Source: Accumulibacter appositus (lineage in GTDB: Bacteria; Pseudomonadota; Gammaproteobacteria; Burkholderiales; Rhodocyclaceae). From it: a stretch of DNA of 64,000 bases. This document shows positions 43,348-54,992 of the stretch, piece by piece. Position 1 is the first letter of the stretch, and the number at the start of each line of letters is the position of its first letter. The notes beneath the pieces are model-generated. The model made no database searches and was not told the DNA's origin. It saw only the letters and a program-made list of their open reading frames with translations. Where the stretch lies: assembly GCF_035440685.1 (NCBI RefSeq), contig NZ_DAORMW010000019.1. One strand, given 5' to 3'. A program made the translations under genes and the position numbers.

Positions 43348-44160
43348 GTGCGCACAGCTCGATTCCGCCGCGGCCTCAGCTGCCGCCACCTCGGCCTGCA
43401 TAGCTTGCCGGCGATCATCGTCAGTAGCGTGCTCGTCTTGCCGGCTGCCAAGGTCGGCGCCATGGCAGTGGCGATCGACGCCGGCCACACCCTCGCCGCT
43501 CATGGCGCGACCAGCGCGCGTGGCGGCCGTGAATTCGACTTCAATCTCATGCTTGCGAAACGCCTGAGCGACGAACTCGACCAGCGCCAGCTGGCCGTGC
43601 GACGCATCAACTTCGACGGCCAGATCGAGAGTCTGGCCGCCCGCCCCGCGCAGGCCGCCGGGGCCGATTTCTTCATTTCAATCCACCATGACTCGGTGCA
43701 CGCCGATCTGCTCCAGGAATGGGATTGGCAGGGAAGCACGCAGACCTACACCGACGACTACAGCGGCTTCGCACTCTTCGTTTCTCATGACAGCCCCGAT
43801 CTGGCGACCAGCCTGCGCTGCGCCTCCGCGATCGGCGCCCGCCTGCGGCGGCTGGGTTTCGTGCCTGCCCGGCATCACGCCACACCCGCATCCGGAACGC
43901 CGCGCGAGATCGCCGACGCGGCCAACGCGGTGCACTACTACGACAATCTTGTCGTCCTCTATCGCACCACGCTGCCGGCAGTGCTCTTCGAAGCCGGAGT
44001 GATCAAAAACCGTGACGAAGAGCTGATGCTGCTCGACGCTGACCGCCAGGCCCGCATGGCAGACGGCATTGCCACCGGCATCGCTGCCTGCCTGTACACC
44101 GGCCACGCACCGGGCGCCCAGCCGCAAAACGCCAAGCGAGCTAGCGCAGCAGCCCACTGA
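43348..44160 (+). CDS. Exported N-acetylmuramoyl-L-alanine amidase (Amidase_3)
   Basis: This protein of 270 residues has a GTG start at 43348 and an N-terminal hydrophobic export segment (LPAIIVSSVLVLPAAKVGA). The mature part is the zinc amidase. Zinc-site pieces are AIDAGHTLAAHGATSARGGR, the Glu of GREFDFNLMLAKRL, ISIHHDSVHADLL and the catalytic Glu in LPAVLFEAGVIKN. It cleaves the lactyl-amide bond of peptidoglycan stem peptides in the periplasm. No LysM or AMIN domain is attached. Confidence 0.88.
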   Translation: MRTARFRRGLSCRHLGLHSLPAIIVSSVLVLPAAKVGAMAVAIDAGHTLAAHGATSARGGREFDFNLMLAKRLSDELDQRQLAVRRINFDGQIESLAARPAQAAGADFFISIHHDSVHADLLQEWDWQGSTQTYTDDYSGFALFVSHDSPDLATSLRCASAIGARLRRLGFVPARHHATPASGTPREIADAANAVHYYDNLVVLYRTTLPAVLFEAGVIKNRDEELMLLDADRQARMADGIATGIAACLYTGHAPGAQPQNAKRASAAAH

Positions 44161-44233
44161 GCGGCCAACGCGCCCTCAAGGAGACGCGACATCCGCGAAC
44201 CTTGTGCCCGCGTGCCGCGCCGCAGCGCTGCAT

Positions 44234-46150
44234 TCAGAGCTTCCGATAGACCTCGGCGCCGCCCCTGACGAACTCGATCGCCTTTGCCTCCATTCCCTTG
44301 CTCAGTGCCTGCGCTTCGCTGACTCCCTGAGCTGCAGCATACTCCCTGACTTCCTGGGTGATCTTCATTGAACAGAAATGCGGGCCGCACATCGAGCAGA
44401 AGTGCGCCACCTTGGCCGATTCCTTGGGCAGCGTCTCGTCGTGAAACTCGCGCGCCTTGTCGGGGTCCAGGCCAAGGTTGAATTGGTCGTCCCAGCGAAA
44501 CTCAAAGCGCGCCTTGGACAGCGCGTTGTCACGAATTTGCGCGCCCGGGTGGCCTTTCGCCAGATCGGACGCGTGTGCGGCGAGCTTGTAGGTGATGATG
44601 CCTACCTTGACATCATCCTTGTCCGGCAAACCGAGGTGCTCTTTTGGCGTCACGTAGCAAAGCATGGCGGTGCCGAACCAGCCTATCATCGCCGCGCCGA
44701 TGCCGCTGGTGATGTGGTCATAGCCGGGAGCAATATCGGTGGTCAAGGGGCCCAGGGTGTAGAAGGGCGCCTCCTTGCACTGCTCGAGCTGCAGATCCAT
44801 GTTCTCCTTGATCATGTGCATCGGCACATGCCCCGGACCCTCGATCATCACCTGCACATCGTGCTTCCAGGCAATGTCGGTCAGCTCGCCCAGCGTCTTC
44901 AGCTCGCCAAGTTGAGCAGCATCGTTGGCGTCGTAGATCGATCCCGGACGCAAGCCATCGCCGAGGCTGAAGGCCACATCGTAAGCTTTCATGATCTCGC
45001 AGATCTCTTCGAAGTGCGTATAGAGGAAGCTTTCCTGGTGGTGCGCCAGACACCATTTGGCCATGATCGAACCACCGCGCGAAACGATGCCGGTCAAGCG
45101 GCTGGCAGTCAGCGGTACGTAGCGCAGGAGTACGCCAGCGTGAATCGTGAAGTAGTCGACGCCCTGCTCGGCCTGCTCGATCAGGGTGTCGCGGAAGATC
45201 TCCCAGCTCAGATCTTCGGCCTTGCCGTTGACTTTCTCGAGCGCCTGGTAGATCGGCACTGTGCCAATCGGTACCGGGCTGTTGCGAATGATCCACTCGC
45301 GCGTTTCGTGGATATTCTTGCCAGTCGACAGATCCATCACCGTGTCGCCGCCCCAGCGGATCGACCAGGTCATCTTCTCGACCTCTTCCTGAATGCTCGA
45401 ACCGAGGGCCGAGTTACCGATGTTGGCGTTGATCTTGGTCAGGAAGTTGCGACCGATGATCATCGGCTCGCTTTCCGGGTGATTGATGTTGCAGGGAATG
45501 ATCGCTCGCCCGCGAGCCACTTCCGACCGCACGAACTCCGCCGTTATCTCCTCCGGAATACTGGCACCGAAGCTGTTGCCCGCATGCTGGCGACAGAGGA
45601 TTTCCGCGAAACGCTCGCCCTGCGGCCCCGAAGCCCGCAGTTGCTCGACGTAGCTGCGGCGATTGTTGTTCTCGCGAATGGCGACGTACTCCATTTCCGG
45701 AGTGATGATGCCGCGGCGCGCATAATGCATCTGGCTGACGTTGGCGCCACTCCGGGCGCGCAACGGTCGCCGCTGCAGGCCGGGGAACCGCAAGTCGTCG
45801 AGAGCCGAATCGGCGGCCCGAAGACGCCCGAAATCGGAACTCAGGCCGCCGAGTGGCTCACTATCGCCGCGCTCGGCAATCCACTGCGCGCGCAGTGCCG
45901 GCAGGCCCTGGCGGATATCGATCGTCACCTGCGGATCGGAGTACGGGCCCGAGCAGTCGTAGACGTAGATCGGCGGGTTCTTTTCGCCGCCGAAAGCAGT
46001 GTCGGTAGCCGCCTGAGAAATCTCACGCATGGGCACGCGCAGATCGGCGCGGCTACCGGTAACGTAGATCTTGCGCGAATTCGGCAAGGGCTGGATGGCG
46101 GCCTGGTCGACGTGAGCGTCAGCGGCGATGAATTTCTCGTTAGCGTTCAT
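44234..46150 (-). CDS. thiC: Phosphomethylpyrimidine synthase ThiC
   Basis: This radical-SAM enzyme of 638 residues converts aminoimidazole ribotide to the thiamine pyrimidine HMP-P. Family features are ADLRVPMREI near the start, MHYARRGIITPEMEYVAIRE, the (beta/alpha) barrel middle with GPGHVPMHMIKENMD, and the C-terminal cluster-binding cysteines in FCSMCGPHFCSMKITQE. It has usual length. A TPP riboswitch upstream on the same strand makes it feedback-repressed by thiamine diphosphate. No other thi gene is next to it. Confidence 0.97.
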   Translation of the reverse strand: MNANEKFIAADAHVDQAAIQPLPNSRKIYVTGSRADLRVPMREISQAATDTAFGGEKNPPIYVYDCSGPYSDPQVTIDIRQGLPALRAQWIAERGDSEPLGGLSSDFGRLRAADSALDDLRFPGLQRRPLRARSGANVSQMHYARRGIITPEMEYVAIRENNNRRSYVEQLRASGPQGERFAEILCRQHAGNSFGASIPEEITAEFVRSEVARGRAIIPCNINHPESEPMIIGRNFLTKINANIGNSALGSSIQEEVEKMTWSIRWGGDTVMDLSTGKNIHETREWIIRNSPVPIGTVPIYQALEKVNGKAEDLSWEIFRDTLIEQAEQGVDYFTIHAGVLLRYVPLTASRLTGIVSRGGSIMAKWCLAHHQESFLYTHFEEICEIMKAYDVAFSLGDGLRPGSIYDANDAAQLGELKTLGELTDIAWKHDVQVMIEGPGHVPMHMIKENMDLQLEQCKEAPFYTLGPLTTDIAPGYDHITSGIGAAMIGWFGTAMLCYVTPKEHLGLPDKDDVKVGIITYKLAAHASDLAKGHPGAQIRDNALSKARFEFRWDDQFNLGLDPDKAREFHDETLPKESAKVAHFCSMCGPHFCSMKITQEVREYAAAQGVSEAQALSKGMEAKAIEFVRGGAEVYRKL

Positions 46151-46272
46151 GGTGTTTCCTTGCAGAGGGGTGAAGCAAAAGCGCTACGCAAACATGCAGC
46201 ATGCAAGGGACCAGCAAGACGAGAGAACCGGAGTGAGGGCAATCAACCCTACGCATCCAGCGATGCGCTCCG

Positions 46273-46350
46273 CTTCCCTACGACGGCATGACCCGTACAG
46301 GTTCGAAGGGACTCTCTCAGCCACAGCGTGATCCGCGCGGCACCCCCAAC
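46273..46350 (-). promoter_or_regulatory. TPP riboswitch for thiC
   Basis: Read on the minus strand the leader contains GGGGGTGCC, then GCTGAGAGAGTCCC, GAACCTGTACGGGTCATGCC and CGTAGGGAAGCG. These are the conserved thi-box segments in the correct order and spacing (CTGAGA, GAACCTG..., GTAGGGAA). It lies about 120 bp upstream of the thiC start codon. Expression control could be by translation or termination, and no obvious terminator is seen. Confidence 0.93.
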
Positions 46351-46380
46351 GTGAGCGCCCCAAATTACTGCAACTGTCGG

Positions 46381-46620
46381 CATTTAGCAAGAATGTCGAC
46401 ATCGTCCGGGAGCACTCATCGCTCGCGGAAAGCACTGACGCGACGTGGCTATGCGGCGCTCGGCGGAAAATTCGTAAATCAAGGTCGAAGTGCCCGCGGT
46501 CGCGAGCGTTGGATAGGGCAGTCACGATCAGGTCGACGACCACCACACAGCGGTTTCCCGCACACGGCAAAAAAGGAGTGCGCATCTTGTGCAGGCGCAC
46601 TGCACGAACCGCAGTGGCGC
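46381..46620. other. thiC leader and upstream region
   Basis: About 240 bp separates the riboswitch from the tRNA-Glu gene. It should contain the thiC promoter. Nothing else is recognisable. A minus-strand frame from 46600 into the riboswitch is not supported. Confidence 0.45.
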
Positions 46621-46696
46621 TGGCGTCCCCACGGGGATTCGAACCCCGGTACCTACCGTGAAAGGGTAGTGTCCTAGGCCTCTAGACGATGGGGAC
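46621..46696 (-). tRNA. tRNA-Glu (anticodon TTC)
   Basis: This is a 76-nt cloverleaf. The seven-pair acceptor GTCCCCA/TGGGGAC carries an encoded CCA. The anticodon loop CTTTCAC gives TTC, and the T arm is CCGGGG-TTCGAAT-CCCCG with the TTCGA motif. Identity also fits the glutamate D-arm GTCTAGAGGCCTAGGAC. Confidence 0.95.
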
Positions 46697-46721
46697 CCGG
46701 AACAAAATTCTCTCGAATTGC

Positions 46722-46797
<76 letters not shown>

Positions 46798-46813
46798 TCG
46801 AAAGAAGCGCGGA

Positions 46814-47425
46814 TTATAGGCCTCGAGGCTTGCCTTGTAAAGCGCCGTTCATCACCGTCGAGAAATCGACCCAGTCCCTCTCCCCCTCGATGTCCTGCAG
46901 GCGGCGAAGGTTGCGGACGCGGAGCTGCTTGCTCAGCGAGCGGCGCCCGATGCGGGCGTCGGAAATGTCGATCAGCCCGAATTGCCGATCCGGCGTGTAG
47001 ACCACGTTGCCGAGATGCAGCGAACGAAAGTAGACCCCGGCTTCGTGCAGGCGAATGACAAATTCCGTAAACGCCGCTTTCAGACCTCCTTCGCTCGCCG
47101 TATCGAGGCCCTCACGCCGCATCTCACGTAGCGTCTTCCCGAGCACGGGATGGTAGTGCACGGCATCGCGGCCAATTGAAGGAATTCGCCAAACAGCAAT
47201 GATCCCCGGCGCCGGAATGTGGCGCTGATGGAGTGCTTCGGCATTATCGGCAAAGCGTTGCGCATAGGGCGACCAGGCGGCCGAAGACAACAGGCGCTTG
47301 CGCCGGAAGAGCTTGAGAATCGTCTGGTCAGCAAGCCGCAAGACCTTCTCGCCATGACCGTCCGCCTCAAGAACAGCCGCTCCGGCGCGCATCGCTAGAT
47401 ACTCCTCGTGCTGCAGTCTTTTCAA
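46814..47425 (-). CDS. WaaP/KdkA-like lipopolysaccharide-kinase-fold protein
   Basis: This protein of 203 residues has a compact protein-kinase-like fold. There is a lysine-rich N-lobe (KVLRLADQTILKLFRRKRLL), a catalytic loop HEAGVYFRSLHLGNVV with H...N, and a metal-binding FGLIDISDARI (Asp in place of DFG). Related kinases phosphorylate heptose or Kdo in the LPS core. The start is a TTG at 47423-47425, and an ATG 11 codons later is an alternative. It sits 17 bp upstream of tRNA-Ala on the same strand. Confidence 0.78.
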   Translation of the reverse strand: MKRLQHEEYLAMRAGAAVLEADGHGEKVLRLADQTILKLFRRKRLLSSAAWSPYAQRFADNAEALHQRHIPAPGIIAVWRIPSIGRDAVHYHPVLGKTLREMRREGLDTASEGGLKAAFTEFVIRLHEAGVYFRSLHLGNVVYTPDRQFGLIDISDARIGRRSLSKQLRVRNLRRLQDIEGERDWVDFSTVMNGALQGKPRGL

Positions 47426-47547
47426 GCCGATTCCCCGAGCGAAAGCCCAGAGTTTACCTTCTTCCGCAAACCCTAGGCGGTATCACCCGCCTGTGGAGAA
47501 GCGACGGCCGTTAGAATGCAGTCTTTGCCACCAGCGATGATCATCCG

Positions 47548-48408
47548 ATGAACTTCATGCACACCCTAAACGCCGCCTGGCACGACCGCAATAGCCTGCT
47601 TTGCATCGGCCTGGACCCCGACCCGGCGCGCTTTCCGGCCCACTTGCGGGACCAGCCGGAAGCCATTTTCACCTTCTGCAAGGCAATCGTCGATGCCACC
47701 GCCGACCTGGTGTGTTCCTATAAGCCTCAGATCGCCTATTTCGCCGCACGCCGCGCCGAAGACCAGCTGCAGGCGCTGATCGCCCACATCCACAACGCTC
47801 ACCCGACGATCCCGGTGATCCTTGATGCCAAGCGTGGTGACATCGGCAGTACCGCCGAGCAATACGCCATTGAAGCCTTCGAGCGCTTCCAAGCCGACGC
47901 ACTGACGGTCAACCCCTACATGGGGCGCGATTCGATCGAACCGTACCTCGCTTACGGTGACAAGGGCATTATCCTGCTCTGCCGCACCTCGAACCCCGGC
48001 GGTAGCGACCTGCAGTTCCTCGACGTTGGTGGCGAAAAGCTCTACGAGCGTCTGGCCCGCCTGGTAAGCAGCGACTGGAATCAGAGCGGCCAGTGCGCGC
48101 TCGTCGTCGGTGCCACCTTCCCTGATGAAATCGCCCGGGTACGCGAGCTCACCGGCGAGATGCCCTTGCTCGTGCCAGGAATCGGTGCCCAGGGCGGCGA
48201 CATCGAAGCCACCGTCCGCGCCGGTTGTACGGCAAATGGCAATGGCCTGCTGATCAATTCCTCGCGCGCCATCCTTTACGCCGGAAAAGGCGAAGACTTC
48301 GCCGAGGCGGCACGGCGCGTGGCCTTGGACACCCGCGACGCCATCAACGCCTGGCGCCCCGCTTCTAGACGGCCAACGACGACAACGGCAGCAGCCAAAG
48401 GAGGCTGA
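47548..48408 (+). CDS. pyrF: Orotidine 5'-phosphate decarboxylase (type 2)
   Basis: This enzyme of 286 residues makes UMP from OMP. The catalytic Lys/Asp motif is VILDAKRGDIGSTAEQYAIE. A substrate loop FVSPN-type is replaced by ADALTVNPYMGRDSIEPYLA, characteristic of the longer type 2 group. LCIGLDPDPARFP at the start and LLVPGIGAQGGD near the end agree with the family. It is convergent with the phosphofructokinase gene (80 bp gap). Confidence 0.95.
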   Translation: MNFMHTLNAAWHDRNSLLCIGLDPDPARFPAHLRDQPEAIFTFCKAIVDATADLVCSYKPQIAYFAARRAEDQLQALIAHIHNAHPTIPVILDAKRGDIGSTAEQYAIEAFERFQADALTVNPYMGRDSIEPYLAYGDKGIILLCRTSNPGGSDLQFLDVGGEKLYERLARLVSSDWNQSGQCALVVGATFPDEIARVRELTGEMPLLVPGIGAQGGDIEATVRAGCTANGNGLLINSSRAILYAGKGEDFAEAARRVALDTRDAINAWRPASRRPTTTTAAAKGG

Positions 48409-48431
48409 TCGTCCCGGTCCTGAAGCAGCTT

Positions 48432-48485
48432 GTCGCCGGCGCCCACCAGCGACAAACTGCACCTGGGTGCCCGCTACCCGGCGAC
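48432..48485. other. Large stem-loop between convergent pyrF and phosphofructokinase genes
   Basis: GTCGCCGG at 48432-48439 pairs perfectly with CCGGCGAC at 48478-48485, with further partial pairing inside. There is no T-run, so intrinsic termination is not evident. It may protect or separate the converging transcripts. Confidence 0.4.
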
Positions 48486-48488
48486 ATC

Positions 48489-50747
<2,259 letters not shown>

Positions 50748-50778
50748 GGATACACGCTTCCTTCAACTGTTGCTGTGA

Positions 50779-50796
50779 GAGTCGCCTACGCGACTC
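50779..50796. repeat. Short GTCGC/GCGAC hairpin related to the dispersed repeat
   Basis: GAGTCGC-CTAC-GCGACTC is a perfect seven-pair stem preceded by TGTGA, resembling the 3' end of the longer repeat copies. It sits in the gap between the phosphofructokinase start and the paralogue A stop, so it may be a shortened remnant. Confidence 0.6.
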
Positions 50797-50831
50797 GCCA
50801 ATGTTGCTACTGCTCACTGTGGGCGTTTGGA

Positions 50832-51596
50832 TCAGAGATTGGCCGAACGCCACCAGTTGCCGTGATCCTTGCGCAGCACCTCGTGCGAAAACATCGGATA
50901 ATGGACGAGTTCCTCGCCAATGCCCAGGTAGAACCCACCCTTGACCATTCGATACGGGAACTGGAGCGAGTGCACGCGGTGTACGAGCTTGTTCTGCTTT
51001 GACCCGGGCTGCAACTCCAGCAAGGCCTCACGCAGGTGCAACAGAAAGGAATAGGGCAGATCGCCTTCCTGGCCATTCTCGGGATCGCGTGCCAGCGGGC
51101 CGAGTTCGAGTTCGACGAAACACATCCCGGGAAATCGAAAGAACTTCGAAGGCTGGGTAGTCACGTCCGCATAGTATTTCGCGGGTTCGAGAAGGCTGAC
51201 CACCAGGCTGTTAATCGGTGCCAGATCCTGGAACATGTGCCGTTCCTGGTCAGGCTGAGGCAGCCTGTCCCCACGTTTCAAACCCAGCGTCGCGCCCATC
51301 GCGGTCGTCATGTAAAGCTTGCCGATGGCATTCATCGAAAGATGCTCCATGACCCGATACATCGAGATGTAGACGGAGTTCTTCGGCGTTCCGTCCTGTT
51401 TCGCCACACAGCGTGCGAATGCGCCGTCAATGTCGAAGTACTCATGGCGGAAGGACGGGTCGATCTCGAAGAACACGGCCTGCCCTTTCGACTTGAACTT
51501 GTGGCCGGTCGCGTAGTATTGCCCGAACTGCTCCGGTTCCAGCATCGATGCGATCAATGCTTCGGGAATCAGCGAAAAGTAGAGATGCATGGCCAT
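50832..51596 (-). CDS. Unknown 254-residue protein, paralogue A
   Basis: I do not recognise this family. The soluble 254-residue protein has no signal peptide or membrane segment. It begins MAMHLYFSLIPEALIASMLE and ends HGNWWRSANL. It shares long identical blocks with the protein at 54993-55757, for example DGTPKNSVYIS, QDLAPINSLVVS and KLVHRVHSL. A GGGAGGA ribosome-binding motif precedes the ATG. It lies 107 bp downstream of hppA and 84 bp upstream of the phosphofructokinase gene, all on the minus strand. This context suggests a link with pyrophosphate or sugar-phosphate energy metabolism, but only by location. Confidence 0.8.
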   Translation of the reverse strand: MAMHLYFSLIPEALIASMLEPEQFGQYYATGHKFKSKGQAVFFEIDPSFRHEYFDIDGAFARCVAKQDGTPKNSVYISMYRVMEHLSMNAIGKLYMTTAMGATLGLKRGDRLPQPDQERHMFQDLAPINSLVVSLLEPAKYYADVTTQPSKFFRFPGMCFVELELGPLARDPENGQEGDLPYSFLLHLREALLELQPGSKQNKLVHRVHSLQFPYRMVKGGFYLGIGEELVHYPMFSHEVLRKDHGNWWRSANL

Positions 51597-51703
51597 ATTT
51601 GAATCCTCCCTGAAATAGTCCAGCCTATTGTTGAGCGCCAGGTCCGCATACCCCGCGATGCCCTCGTACCTGGCCTGCGCTGTCCCGCCAACGCGGCGTA
51701 CTA

Positions 51704-54217
51704 CTAGACTGCGGCCTTTTTGGCGAGGATGCGCATCCCGTAGAAGCTGCGGAATACGAAAACGAGGTTAACGACCAAAAACAGCGCAGCCAGAGAAAAT
51801 ACTACTCCCTGCTGTCCTTGTGCCTGCAGTCCGACCGCCATTTCGACCGCCAGCAGACCAAAAAGAGTGGTGAACTTTATGATCGGGTTCATCGCCACCG
51901 AGGCAGTATCCTTGAATGGGTCGCCGACGGTGTCGCCAACCACAGAAGCCGTGTGCAGATCCGTTCCCTTGGCATGCATTTCAGTTTCGACGATTTTCTT
52001 GGCATTATCCCAGGCACCACCTGCATTGGCCATGAAGACGGCCTGGTAGAGACCGATGATCGCCAGCGAGATCAAATAGCCAATAAAAAAGAACGGTTCG
52101 ATAAAGGCACAAGCCAGTGTTCCAAAAAAAACCGCCATAAAAATGTTGAACATGCCTTTCTGAGCGTAGATCGTACAGATCTCGACGACCTTCTTGCTGT
52201 CCTTGTGCGACGCCTTGACCACCGCATCGAGTCGGATGTGGGTGCTGATGAACTCCACCGCGCGGTAGGCACCGGTCGATACGGCCTGGGTGCTGGCGCC
52301 GGAAAACCAGAAGATGGTCGCGCCGCCTGCGACCAAGCCAAGGAGGAAAGGCGGGTGCAGCAAGGACAGCTTGTCGAGGTTTTCGGTCAGGCCCCCGGTC
52401 AGCAGCATGACGATCGAAAAAACCATGGTTGTCGCCCCGACGACGGCGGTACCGATCAACACCGGTTTGGCAGTCGCCTTGAACGTATTGCCGGCCCCAT
52501 CATTCTCCTCGAGCAGAAACTTGGCCGCAGCGAAGTCGACATCGACGCCGTAGTCCTTCTTTATTTCCGCCGCAACGCCGGGGACCTGCTCGATCATCGA
52601 CAACTCGTACACCGACTGCGCATTGTCGGTTACCGGGCCGTAGCTATCGACGGCAATCGTTACCGGGCCCATTCCCAGGAAACCGAAGGCGACCAGCCCG
52701 AAGGAGAAGACCGCGGCCATCATCGCCGCCTTGGCCGAATCTGGGTTGATTACCGCCGTCAGTTCGTGCTGCGAAAGGAGGTAGGAACCCGACATCAGGC
52801 CAACGATGATCACGCCGATCCAGAATGCCGAGAAATACCCGGCGACCAGGCCGGACAGGATATTGAGGCTGGAACCTCCGGCCTCGGACGCCGTCACCAC
52901 TTCGCGGACGTGCTTGGAGTTGGTCGACGTGAATACCTTGACCACCTCAGGAATGATGGCACCCGCCAGCGTGCCGAGGGTGATGATCAGAGAAAGCTGC
53001 CACCACAGGTTGGGGTAGGCAGTCCCGTTGGCGCTGAAATTTCCAATCAGCAAATAAGAAACAATGAAAGTGATTATCAGAGAAACGACCGATGTAATCC
53101 ATACTAGCGAGGTCAGAGGGGTCTCGAAATTGAACCGTTGTTTGTCCCAATACAAGCGCCGCGCAATCATCTGGTTGCCGACGTATGAAATTCCCGAGGC
53201 GACGATCATCATCACACGCATGGCGAACAGCCACACCAGTAGCTGAACCTGGACGGCAGCTTCCGGTACGGCGAGCATTATGAAGGTGATCAGTGCCACA
53301 CCGGTCACGCCGTAGGTTTCGAACCCGTCGGCGGTCGGGCCAACCGAGTCGCCGGCGTTGTCACCGGCGCAGTCCGCGATCACCCCGGGATTGCGCGCGT
53401 CGTCCTCTTGGATACCAAATTCGATCTTCATCAAGTCGGAACCAATATCCGCAATCTTGGTGAAGATGCCGCCCGCGATGCGCAATGCAGCGGCGCCCAG
53501 AGACTCTCCGATGGCAAAACCGATGAAGCACTTGCCCGCCAGCGAAGGCGGCACGAAAAGCATGATACAAAGCATGATCAGCAACTCGGTCGAAATCAGC
53601 AACATGCCGATGGAGATCCCCGAGGTGATCGGAATCGAATAAATCTGATAGGGCTTCCCGACCAGCGAGGCGAACGCCGTGCGACTGTTGGCCAGTGTAT
53701 TGATGCGGATGCCGAACCAGGCAACGCCGAAAGACCCGGCAATACCAATCACCGAAAACGCCAGAATGGTAGCGACGTCGAAAACCGACAGTTGCTGGAC
53801 GAAATAGAAATAGCCGATCATGATCACCGCAGTGAGTCCCTGCAGGACGAGCAAGAACTTGCCCTGAGTAATCATGTAGGTCTTGCAGGTTTCGTAGATC
53901 AGTTCGCTGATTTCAGCCATCGAGCGATGCACTGGCAGGGTACCAATCCAACGGTAGATGACAGCACCGAAAACAAGGCCGCCAACAGCGACGACGAGCC
54001 CATAGGAAAGCAGTGTCGAGCCAGACATCCCACCGAGAAAGCTAACCAGCGAACTATCGGCAAGATCCGGCAGAACCAGGTTGACTTCGGAAACGTGGCC
54101 CGCAGTCGTTGCGAGAGCTGGCAGCGACATCACGCCGAGAACTAGAAGGAAGGCCAAGAAGAGGTAGCGTACGGAACTGGCGCAGGGAGGCGCCAGCGCA
54201 TTTTTCGCGAATGTCAT
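51704..54217 (-). CDS. hppA: Membrane-bound proton-translocating pyrophosphatase
   Basis: This protein of 837 residues, longer than the usual 660-770, hydrolyses pyrophosphate and pumps protons (or Na+). It has about 16 membrane segments. Conserved substrate-site motifs are EDDARNPGVIAD (271-282), GDNAGDSVG (285-293), DSYGPVTDN (524-532) and a late DNAKK (GGAWDNAKKIVE). They are divergent: the first acidic loop has IQEDDARNPG and the GNTxxA position reads GNTFKA with Lys580, the residue that normally frees the enzyme from K+ dependence. Residues 1-38 look like a cleavable signal peptide (ending ALATTA). The ATG at 54217 starts it. Confidence 0.92.
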   Translation of the reverse strand: MTFAKNALAPPCASSVRYLFLAFLLVLGVMSLPALATTAGHVSEVNLVLPDLADSSLVSFLGGMSGSTLLSYGLVVAVGGLVFGAVIYRWIGTLPVHRSMAEISELIYETCKTYMITQGKFLLVLQGLTAVIMIGYFYFVQQLSVFDVATILAFSVIGIAGSFGVAWFGIRINTLANSRTAFASLVGKPYQIYSIPITSGISIGMLLISTELLIMLCIMLFVPPSLAGKCFIGFAIGESLGAAALRIAGGIFTKIADIGSDLMKIEFGIQEDDARNPGVIADCAGDNAGDSVGPTADGFETYGVTGVALITFIMLAVPEAAVQVQLLVWLFAMRVMMIVASGISYVGNQMIARRLYWDKQRFNFETPLTSLVWITSVVSLIITFIVSYLLIGNFSANGTAYPNLWWQLSLIITLGTLAGAIIPEVVKVFTSTNSKHVREVVTASEAGGSSLNILSGLVAGYFSAFWIGVIIVGLMSGSYLLSQHELTAVINPDSAKAAMMAAVFSFGLVAFGFLGMGPVTIAVDSYGPVTDNAQSVYELSMIEQVPGVAAEIKKDYGVDVDFAAAKFLLEENDGAGNTFKATAKPVLIGTAVVGATTMVFSIVMLLTGGLTENLDKLSLLHPPFLLGLVAGGATIFWFSGASTQAVSTGAYRAVEFISTHIRLDAVVKASHKDSKKVVEICTIYAQKGMFNIFMAVFFGTLACAFIEPFFFIGYLISLAIIGLYQAVFMANAGGAWDNAKKIVETEMHAKGTDLHTASVVGDTVGDPFKDTASVAMNPIIKFTTLFGLLAVEMAVGLQAQGQQGVVFSLAALFLVVNLVFVFRSFYGMRILAKKAAV

Positions 54218-54744
54218 ATTATGGGGTCCAAATAGAGTTAATATGTTCTCGCTTTATCCTTCCATGTATCCGGTTGGCAGGGCAGGAGGACTCGAGATTC
54301 AATACCGCCGCGGCGAGTATCTTCGTCCGACTCAGCCGTGTCAAGCGCGTGCGAAGGCGGCTATCCGAGCCAACTTTCGTAAGAAATCCTGGGCTTTGAA
54401 AGACAGCTAACAAGTATCAGCGAATTGTTACCACAAGGAGTTTTTCTCTGACAAATCAATGCCAGTAGCGCACAGAGTGAAAACCGGTGTGTGCACCTGC
54501 TTGTAGTACAAATACATATCTTCGTTTGCGTGGCAGGATTGTCCCGGTGACTATCGAGAAACCGTTCACGCCCCGCTAAATCTCAATCAGCATATTCACT
54601 GGCCGTGCGCCGACGCCTTACGAATAGAGGGTTCTGGAGGCCATACATGGCGTGACCCATCGCTACGCGTAATTTAAAAAAATAAAATTAGCATGTCCAA
54701 AATGATAATTAATTATCTTTCTGTCGACCACAATTCGGCGTGCG
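54218..54744. other. hppA upstream region
   Basis: This 527-bp region must contain the hppA promoter. No gene is recognised. An AT-rich patch near 54670-54720 includes a perfect 14-bp palindrome GATAATTAATTATC (54704-54717), a possible binding site. Confidence 0.45.
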
Positions 54745-54776
54745 AAAAAAAAGCCGGGGTAGTTTCCACCCGGCTT
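54745..54776 (-). terminator. Rho-independent terminator of paralogue B gene
   Basis: Read on the minus strand it is AGCCGGG-TGGAAACTA-CCCCGGCT followed by eight T residues, a textbook terminator. It lies about 216 bp past the stop of the gene at 54993-55757 and isolates it from hppA. Confidence 0.88.
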
Positions 54777-54782
54777 CCTGCC

Positions 54783-54979
54783 AACGGCCATCACAGTCGA
54801 GAAACCCTAGCCCATGGAAGTCGCGACCGTTTCCCCCTTCATGTGCAGTGCGTATTCTGGCTTGCACGCCGGAATCGTTCGACGGGTAGAGCGCAAGCAC
54901 CCTAAATTCCCCGTCTCATCCTCAATCCTTCTCGCGCAAGGGAAGAAGAGAGCTTTGTAAGTCGCTTGCGCGACTTTCA
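54783..54979 (+). repeat. Dispersed intergenic repeat, copy D (long form)
   Basis: This is the long form, opening AACGGCCATCACAGTCGAGA. It contains CCATGGAAGTCGCGACCG, the GGCTTGCACGCCGGAATCG block shared with copy B, and CTAAATTCCCCGTCTCATCC, and ends GTAAGTCGCTTGCGCGACTT. It is more diverged than copies A-C. It lies between the terminator and paralogue B. Confidence 0.78.
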
Positions 54980-54992
54980 CATCAAGCAGCGC

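Noticed and set aside
46184..46600. Minus-strand open frame upstream of thiC
   Set aside because: It covers the TPP riboswitch, and the conserved RNA elements explain the sequence better than a protein would.
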